From contig WFQV01000233.1 of NCBI GenBank assembly GCA_015486905.1, positions 1 to 11,439 on the forward strand: a stretch of 11,439 bases of DNA. Reading direction: 5' to 3'. Source of the stretch: Melioribacteraceae bacterium. Lineage in GTDB: Bacteria > Bacteroidota > Ignavibacteria > Ignavibacteriales > Melioribacteraceae. The translations under genes and the position numbers were made by a program. The notes under the pieces are model-generated. The model saw only the letters and a program-made list of their open reading frames with translations. It did not search any database and was not told where the DNA came from. The first letter of the stretch is position 1; every line of letters starts with the position of its first letter. This document shows positions 6,780-11,439 of the stretch, piece after piece.

Positions 6780-7691
6780 ATGGTTAAATTTGGTTTGGCA
6801 CTCGGCGGAGGAGGTGCCAGAGGGCTTGCACACGTCGGCGTTCTAAAGGTACTTGAGAAAGCAGGGATTGACATATTCGCAATTACAGGGTGTAGCATGG
6901 GCTCTGTAATTGGGGCACTCTACGCTTATTATGGCAGTGCTCAAGCTGTTGAAGACAAAGTAATTAACGTTATTGAAAACACCGATTTTGAGAAGTACGG
7001 GTTACATGCGTTGGACGAAGAAAACAACCACAAGAGGAAATATCATTTCGAATCTTTATTCGATATGATTAACGTCCGCTTTCATGTGCTGATGTCTCTC
7101 AAAAACCGTTCATATTTTAATGAAGAAAAAACCGCCGAGATTTTTTCCGTCTTTCCGGAGGCACCGATTGAAACTCTTAAAATCAAATTCTCGGCTATTG
7201 CAACGGATTTAATTTCCGGTGAAGAAGTAAATCTTACAAAAGGAAATTTGCGTACGGTAATAAAAGCAAGCTCGGCTATCCCGGGAATTTTTCCGCCGGT
7301 CAAGATAGATGATCTGCTTTTGGTTGACGGGGCGGCATCCGAAAGCGTTCCGGTTAGAAAAGTTAAGGAACTCGGTGCCGATAGAGTCTTAGCCGTTAAC
7401 GTTACAAAATGTTTGAAAAGGAAAGAACCTCCTACTAATTTGCTGGAAATTCTTTACCGTTCGCAGGACATTACTTCGTTTCACCTTTCGCAGGAAAGAT
7501 TGCATGAAGCCGATTTAGTAATTAAACCTGCGGTAAGGGAACTTAATTGGACGGATTTTGAAAAGGTTAAAGAAATTATTAAAGCCGGGGAAATAGCTGC
7601 CGAGGAATCACTTGAAGAAATTAAGAAACTTTACAAACAAAGTCTTTTTGTAACGGGATTAAAAAACAAACTGAGAAAAGTTTTTAAATAG
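6780..7691 (+). CDS. patatin-like phospholipase (RssA/NTE-type serine esterase)
   Basis: This 303-residue hydrolase has the patatin catalytic layout. The oxyanion loop is GGGGARG (residues 9-15), the nucleophile elbow GCSMG has Ser39, and the second member of the dyad is Asp183 in VDGA. SSAIPGIFPPV just before the DG motif is also typical. The family cleaves fatty acyl groups from phospholipids or related esters. The physiological substrate here is unknown. There is no signal peptide or membrane segment, so it should act in the cytoplasm or at the inner face of the membrane. The length is normal for short bacterial RssA-like members. It is transcribed alone from its own promoter, divergent from the symporter operon and convergent with the dipeptidase gene. 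The C-terminus is basic (KNKLRKVFK), which might help membrane contact. Confidence 0.93.
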   Translation: MVKFGLALGGGGARGLAHVGVLKVLEKAGIDIFAITGCSMGSVIGALYAYYGSAQAVEDKVINVIENTDFEKYGLHALDEENNHKRKYHFESLFDMINVRFHVLMSLKNRSYFNEEKTAEIFSVFPEAPIETLKIKFSAIATDLISGEEVNLTKGNLRTVIKASSAIPGIFPPVKIDDLLLVDGAASESVPVRKVKELGADRVLAVNVTKCLKRKEPPTNLLEILYRSQDITSFHLSQERLHEADLVIKPAVRELNWTDFEKVKEIIKAGEIAAEESLEEIKKLYKQSLFVTGLKNKLRKVFK

Positions 7692-7710
7692 TAACTTTTT
7701 ATTTTAGATT
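7676..7710. terminator. weak AT-rich terminator between convergent genes
   Basis: AAAAGTT (7676-7682) can pair with AACTTTT (7693-7699) across the patatin stop codon, followed by TTTATTTTAGATTTTT on the plus strand. On the minus strand the same stem is followed by TTTTCTC. Since only 22 nt separate the two stop codons, one bidirectional signal is plausible, but the stem is weak. Confidence 0.35.
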
Positions 7711-7713
7711 TTT

Positions 7714-8322
7714 CTACTTTGTAAAAACTTTATCCAAAATGTTAAACTTCCTCCAGCCGTGGTAATCGAAATGCCACCATTCGGTACTTAACGGTTCAAA
7801 ACCAAATTTCATCATCGCATCACGGAGCAACTTTCTGTTTTCCTTTTGCCGTTCGGTTAAATCCTGAGAATTGTAATGCGCTTTTTCAGTAAAGTTGTCG
7901 AAACCCGTTCCCATATCCAACTCCTTACCGGTCGAATCGATTAAAGTTAAATCTACCGCCGCACCCCTATTGTGGCGCGAACCGTTTTTAGGATTTGCAA
8001 CGTAACGGCTGTCGGGAACAATCTTCCACATCTTTTTCTGAACGGAAAGCGGCCGGTAACCGTCAAAGACTTTTAGCCGCAGAGAATATTTTTCTTTAAC
8101 GTAATTGTTTACCAATGCCAAATGTTCCGCCACGATTTTTCTCAGATATACTTTAGCGGTAGGGTAAAGAACTTGATGTGTGAAGTTATTGACTGTTGCG
8201 TATCGTACGTCCGTTACAATTGTGGAATCCACATCTCCGAGAAAAACGAGATTTGTATCTGTCTGGGCAAAGTCAAAAGAAACAACACAAAAGAAAAGAA
8301 ACAGAACAAAATATTTTCTCAT
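7714..8322 (-). CDS. exported VanX/DdpX-type D-Ala-D-Ala dipeptidase
   Basis: This 202-residue zinc peptidase of the M15D type has a signal peptide: basic MRKY, a hydrophobic core and a likely cut after FA at 19. The family residues are all present: R90 in DGYRP, zinc ligands H117 and D124 in SRHNRGAAVDL, catalytic E181 and third ligand H184 in STEWWHFD. The reaction is hydrolysis of the dipeptide D-Ala-D-Ala. Outside glycopeptide-resistance clusters such exported enzymes recycle peptidoglycan stem-peptide ends or scavenge D-Ala. No vanH, vanA or VanRS-like genes are nearby, so resistance is not indicated. A ribosome site (AAAAGG) overlaps the end of the pullulanase gene, whose stop is 4 nt before this start, so the two are cotranscribed. 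Confidence 0.92.
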   Translation of the reverse strand: MRKYFVLFLFFCVVSFDFAQTDTNLVFLGDVDSTIVTDVRYATVNNFTHQVLYPTAKVYLRKIVAEHLALVNNYVKEKYSLRLKVFDGYRPLSVQKKMWKIVPDSRYVANPKNGSRHNRGAAVDLTLIDSTGKELDMGTGFDNFTEKAHYNSQDLTERQKENRKLLRDAMMKFGFEPLSTEWWHFDYHGWRKFNILDKVFTK

Positions 8323-8326
8323 TTTT

Positions 8327-10426
8327 TTACCTTTTAAATTTTAATACAACACCGGTTATAGCGGGTAAAGAAACTGTTTTTTGAACTTCTCCCAATGATT
8401 TAATCCCGGCATCGTGAGCATTTACAAGCATTTCCCAATTCCCTTCGGGCAGCATGAACTTTACTTCGCTTTTCTGCTCGGCGTTAAATCCGACGAAAAA
8501 AAGATTTTGTTTGTAATTCAAAAAATACCCGAGCACAAAAGGATGCTTTTTTAACTCCACGAATTTGACATCCTCGTATTTGGCACGCCTGAAAGCGGGA
8601 AACTCCTTTCTGAGCTCAATCAGCCCCTTGTAATATTCTAACAATTCCTTGTTAATCTCGGCTTGTTTGTAATTGATGTAATTCGTCGCATTGTCTTTGT
8701 TGTAGGAATTATGGTCGATGTGTCCCTTATTTTTGTCGGGAACGTCGATGTCCCAAGGTATTACTTTGCTTCTCGCAAATTCCTGTCCTTCGGAAATCAT
8801 TGTAATCCCTTGGGAAGTTAACAGGAACAAAGCACCCAATTTATTAAGTTTCATTTGACGGGGAGTTAGTTTGACAAACTTGTCCGCATTTTTAATTATT
8901 TGTTTGGGGTTTACTTCCCCGCTTCCGATGCGTACGAAATCGCCGAAAGTGTAATCGTCGTGGGATTCCAAATAATTAACCGAATGTTCTTTTTTGTAGA
9001 ATAATCCGAATTTGTCCCGCAGCAGCGTACCATTAACGTAGCTTTCGATTCGCTTAATATTATTATTGCCGTACCACTTGCCAAAAATCCACCCCAAGCC
9101 GTCTATTGGATTTTGCCCTTTAACTCCGTTTCTAATTTGGTCGTTCCAAGCGCCCCAGCCCCGCCGGGAGAAACCCGTTGGGTCGTATCCGCCGCCCCAA
9201 GGTTCGCAAACGAACACCGCCGAAGGATTTACTTTGTGAGCTTCTCTGATAATTTTTTTAATTGTTTTCCAATCAATAAGTTTACCCAAGTCAAATCTGA
9301 AGCCGTCAATGTGGTATTCCTTCATCCAGTAAAGAATGCTTTCGACAATCATTCGTCTCACCATTGGAGCTTCCGTTCGTAAATCGTTCCCGCAGTAACT
9401 TTCGGCGACGAAACGACCTTTGTTGTCCAACCTAAAATAGTAATCCTTGTCAATCTGTTTCAGATTTCCCCTTTCATATTCGGAGAGGTGGTTGAACACA
9501 ACATCCATCATTACACCAATGCCTTCTTTGTGAAAAGCCTTAACCATATCTTTAAATTCTTTTACTTGACGTCCATCTGCACCCATCCAAACACTACGCT
9601 TCAATTTTTTCCATGGCTGGGAATAATAGGCTGCGGGTGCAAAAAAGTTTGAAGTCATGTATCCCCAATAATTCCGTTCGTAAGGATTCCAAGTATTAAA
9701 AAAACCGTCGAGTGAATCCAAGTAAGGAATTTCCATATATCCGTATTCCATTGCAGGCAAAAGTTCAACCGTATTTACTCCCAATTTGCGGATGTAATTT
9801 ATTCCGCCCTTAATTCCTTTTTCCACTAATCCCTCGTAAGTTCCGGGTAGTTTGCTTCCGGAAGAAGGGTGAGCGGTCATGTCCCGAATGTGCATTTCGT
9901 AAATAATTAAATCCCGCCAATCGCGCCGAACCCAACTGTCTCCTTCCCAATTGTAATTGTCTTTGTAAACAATAGCCTTACGGGGATTTAAATACGTTGT
10001 AAAAGTTGTAACGGCTTTTGCATAGGGGTCAACGCAAAGCGGTAAATCCGAACCGTCTCCGAAATAACTTTTGGAATAAACTTTGTAGCCATAATAAATT
10101 CCGTAGAGTTCTCCATTAATAACAGCCTCCCAAACCCCGTTTTTGTCCTTTGACATTTCGTAACTTTTTCCTGCAGTATCTTCCGGTCTTTCAAAAAGCA
10201 GAAGCCTGACATCTTTTGCGGAAGGAGCAAAAAGTCTAAAAAAGGTTTTCCCATTTTCAACGAAGGAACCTAATTTCTTGTTGCTGTAATATTTGTCAAG
10301 TTCTTTCTGATGCTGTTTAACATTTTCACCTAAAAGAGTTTCCTTAATAAACAATGTTTCACCTTCCGAATTTTGATGTAAAAAGAAAGTTGCTAAGATT
10401 AATATCGTGGATATTTTAAATTTCAT
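8327..10426 (-). CDS. exported GH13 pullulanase/isoamylase-type enzyme
   Basis: With ATG at 10426 the protein has 699 residues and a clean signal peptide (MKFKISTILILATFF). An in-frame TTG at 10444 would add six residues before it and is less likely. Neither start has a clear ribosome site. The N-terminal part (about 50-120) resembles the CBM48/E-set beta domain of debranching enzymes (FFRLFAPSAKDVRLLLFE). The catalytic barrel has all four GH13 regions: DVVFNH (308-313), nucleophile D379 in DGFRFDL, acid/base E408 in CEPWGG, and H489-D490 in ESHDD. NYWGYMTSNFFAP resembles isoamylase/GlgX more than classic pullulanase. Predicted role: cleavage of alpha-1,6 branches in glycogen- or starch-like glucans in the periplasm or outside the cell. 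The last ~90 residues form the usual beta C-domain. The dipeptidase gene follows 4 nt later. Confidence 0.92.
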   Translation of the reverse strand: MKFKISTILILATFFLHQNSEGETLFIKETLLGENVKQHQKELDKYYSNKKLGSFVENGKTFFRLFAPSAKDVRLLLFERPEDTAGKSYEMSKDKNGVWEAVINGELYGIYYGYKVYSKSYFGDGSDLPLCVDPYAKAVTTFTTYLNPRKAIVYKDNYNWEGDSWVRRDWRDLIIYEMHIRDMTAHPSSGSKLPGTYEGLVEKGIKGGINYIRKLGVNTVELLPAMEYGYMEIPYLDSLDGFFNTWNPYERNYWGYMTSNFFAPAAYYSQPWKKLKRSVWMGADGRQVKEFKDMVKAFHKEGIGVMMDVVFNHLSEYERGNLKQIDKDYYFRLDNKGRFVAESYCGNDLRTEAPMVRRMIVESILYWMKEYHIDGFRFDLGKLIDWKTIKKIIREAHKVNPSAVFVCEPWGGGYDPTGFSRRGWGAWNDQIRNGVKGQNPIDGLGWIFGKWYGNNNIKRIESYVNGTLLRDKFGLFYKKEHSVNYLESHDDYTFGDFVRIGSGEVNPKQIIKNADKFVKLTPRQMKLNKLGALFLLTSQGITMISEGQEFARSKVIPWDIDVPDKNKGHIDHNSYNKDNATNYINYKQAEINKELLEYYKGLIELRKEFPAFRRAKYEDVKFVELKKHPFVLGYFLNYKQNLFFVGFNAEQKSEVKFMLPEGNWEMLVNAHDAGIKSLGEVQKTVSLPAITGVVLKFKR
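8330..8335 (-). promoter_or_regulatory. ribosome binding site of the dipeptidase gene
   Basis: AAAAGG on the minus strand lies 7 nt before the ATG at 8322. It sits within the last codons of the pullulanase gene, consistent with coupled translation. Confidence 0.65.
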
Positions 10427-10487
10427 AATGGTTTTGCTTTTCAAATTACGAAAAGATTTATCTGTGTTTTTATTGAAGGATTCGGTT

Positions 10488-10522
10488 TAAAAATTAAAAA
10501 GGACACTTTTGAAAGTGTCCTT
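10488..10522 (-). terminator. intrinsic terminator of the ferredoxin gene
   Basis: AAGGACACTTT and AAAGTGTCCTT (within 10499-10522) form a long perfect inverted repeat of about ten pairs around a small loop. On the minus strand it is followed by TTTTTAATTTTTAA. It starts 22 nt past the ferredoxin stop and separates that gene from the pullulanase gene. It is the strongest terminator in the window. Confidence 0.88.
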
Positions 10523-10544
10523 CTTGGGAAAATAGTTTCAACAA

Positions 10545-10877
10545 TTATCGACCAATTTCATCAAGATGTTCTTTCTTAGCCATTAAGGTGTCATGGTCTT
10601 CTTTATGATTGGGGTCTGCAACACAGCAATCAACAGGGCATACGGATGCACATTGCGGCTCGTCATAGAATCCAACGCACTCGGTGCATTTGTCCGGTAC
10701 AATGTAGTAGTGTTCATCCGAATAAAAACCTTTTGCTCCGGAAGGTGCCGGGTCATCTTCGCCGTATGTTTGTCCGCCTAATTCCCACTCGGCTCCGCCT
10801 TCATAAATTGCAGTGTTCGGGCATTCTGGTTCGCATGCACCACAGTTGATGCATTCGTCGGTTATCATTATAGCCAT
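10545..10877 (-). CDS. Alvin-type 2[4Fe-4S] ferredoxin
   Basis: This 110-residue cytoplasmic electron carrier has two cluster motifs: C9-x2-C12-x2-C15-x3-C19-P and C64-x2-C67-x8-C76-x3-C80-P. By the family rule cluster I uses C9, C12, C15 and C80, and cluster II uses C64, C67, C76 and C19. The eight residues between C67 and C76 and the helical C-terminal extension (about 88-110) identify the Allochromatium vinosum (Alvin) type, whose clusters have very low and unequal potentials. Two extra cysteines (C84, C85) follow. The linker between the motifs (26-60), acidic and rich in Gly and Tyr, is longer than in classic ferredoxins. A strong ribosome site fixes the start and a strong terminator follows, so it is a single-gene unit. 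Its redox partners are not in the window. Confidence 0.95.
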   Translation of the reverse strand: MAIMITDECINCGACEPECPNTAIYEGGAEWELGGQTYGEDDPAPSGAKGFYSDEHYYIVPDKCTECVGFYDEPQCASVCPVDCCVADPNHKEDHDTLMAKKEHLDEIGR

Positions 10878-10884
10878 TGTTTTA

Positions 10885-10890
10885 CTCCTT
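10885..10890 (-). promoter_or_regulatory. strong ribosome binding site of the ferredoxin gene
   Basis: AAGGAG on the minus strand lies 7 nt before the ATG at 10877. It is the best Shine-Dalgarno match in the window, which fits a highly expressed small redox protein. Confidence 0.85.
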
Positions 10891-10945
10891 GTTTAAATTG
10901 TGAATTAACTATCAATATTGTTAAAGAATAAGCTCTTAATTTTTC

Positions 10946-10970
10946 GTTGATTTATTTTATTAAAATCAAC
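10946..10970. promoter_or_regulatory. 8-bp inverted repeat upstream of the ferredoxin gene, possible operator
   Basis: GTTGATTT (10946-10953) and AAATCAAC (10963-10970) are perfect inverted arms separated by 9 nt of A/T, with centres about 17 nt apart. The repeat lies 69-93 nt upstream of the ferredoxin start. It is not followed by a T-run on the minus strand, so it does not look like the terminator of the gene to the right. A dimeric regulator site is possible. The regulator is unknown. Confidence 0.4.
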
Positions 10971-11049
10971 TGTTAAAATAATTAATTCCTTGAATTGCTA
11001 CAACAAAATTTTAAAGAATTATTGAAAAAGCAGAAATGCGGAAGATATT

Positions 11050-11439
11050 TTACCAACCTCCGCTTGCACCACCACCGCCGAAACCACCGCCTCCGCCGGA
11101 AAATCCACCTCCGCCGAAGCCGCCGCCGAAACCACCGGAATCACCTCCTCCGAAGCCGCCCAAACCGCCTAAGAAAATCAAGCCGCCCGGACCGCGGAAG
11201 CGTGAAAAGATAAGAAACAGAATGAAGAAAATAATATAAAATATGAAACCTCTTCCTTTATCTCCTTCTTTTTCGTTTTTCCGGTTGTTGACGTATTCAC
11301 CTTTAACGGCGGAGATAATGGAGCTTAAACCTGCCACAACCCCTTGATAATATTCGCCTTTGGCAAAATAAGGTGCTACTTGATTCCGAATAATAGAGCT
11401 TGCAAGGGCATCCGGTAAAGCCCCTTCCAATCCGTAGCC
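11050..11439 (-). CDS. TPM-domain membrane protein with Gly-rich tail (5' end cut by window edge)
   Basis: The visible 129 C-terminal residues begin inside a TPM (DUF477, YgcG-like) domain: GYGLEGALPDALASSII, then AKGEYYQGVVAGLSSII, which matches the end of that domain. A charged linker (NNRKNEKEGDKGRG), one membrane helix (FIFYIIFFILFLIF) and a tail of about 45 residues made almost only of Gly and Phe, ending GGGGASGGW, follow. This layout of an extracytoplasmic TPM domain, one C-terminal anchor and a Gly-rich tail is typical of the family. Its role is poorly defined; links to photosystem repair and phosphatase activity come from plant homologues. The frame is open to the right edge, so the N-terminus, signal peptide and most of the domain are missing. 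An internal TTG at 11430 is not the start. Confidence 0.9.
   Translation of the reverse strand, partial: GYGLEGALPDALASSIIRNQVAPYFAKGEYYQGVVAGLSSIISAVKGEYVNNRKNEKEGDKGRGFIFYIIFFILFLIFSRFRGPGGLIFLGGLGGFGGGDSGGFGGGFGGGGFSGGGGGFGGGGASGGW

Noticed and set aside
7714..8322. Glycopeptide resistance by a VanX enzyme
   Set aside because: No VanH, VanA/B or two-component regulator genes are nearby. The enzyme carries a signal peptide, whereas VanX acts in the cytoplasm.
8327..10444. TTG at 10444 as the start of the pullulanase-like gene
   Set aside because: ATG at 10426 gives a normal signal peptide. The TTG adds six residues and has no ribosome site.
11036..11239. Plus-strand frame encoding a proline-rich protein (PPPPPKPP repeats)
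   Set aside because: It is the antisense of the Gly-rich tail of the TPM-domain protein (GGN codons read as CCN). The minus strand has the membrane helix and domain match.

Overview
The window is an AT-rich bacterial chromosome segment. It most likely comes from the Bacteroidota/Chlorobiota side of the FCB group, perhaps an Ignavibacteria-like organism. Three things point there: two divergent promoters that fit the Bacteroidetes-type pattern (TTG/TTTG, about 20 nt, TAnnTTTG), an Alvin-type 2[4Fe-4S] ferredoxin of the sort I associate with that group, and the protein families present. The placement is inference, because no rRNA or marker gene is visible.

Layout. Positions 1-3313 (minus) hold almost all of a large protein that joins an N-terminal phospholipase-D-type (HKD) nuclease domain to an SNF2/RapA-like superfamily 2 helicase. 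The frame is open through the left edge, so the C-terminus is cut off. About 950 nt without an intact gene follow (3314-4268). This stretch carries a GC-rich palindrome, pyrimidine-biased tracts, a possible 3' gene remnant ending in a good intrinsic terminator, and an RNA-like nested inverted-repeat structure. Positions 4269-6605 (minus) form a two-gene unit: a 70-residue two-helix membrane protein followed 3 nt later by a sodium:solute symporter with an added soluble C-terminal domain. Its promoter diverges from that of a patatin-like phospholipase (6780-7691, plus).

The patatin gene converges on a second minus-strand pair (7714-10426): an exported GH13 pullulanase/isoamylase-type enzyme followed by an exported VanX-type D-Ala-D-Ala dipeptidase. 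Further right are a separately terminated ferredoxin gene (10545-10877) and the 3' end of a TPM-domain membrane protein with a Gly-rich tail (11050-11439), cut by the right edge.

The genes do not form one pathway. Most look like household envelope, transport and carbohydrate functions. The accessory-looking part is the left third, where a probable nucleic-acid-targeting nuclease-helicase borders a decayed intergenic region. That is the best candidate for a defence or restriction function, but its decisive partners, if any, lie outside the window to the left.
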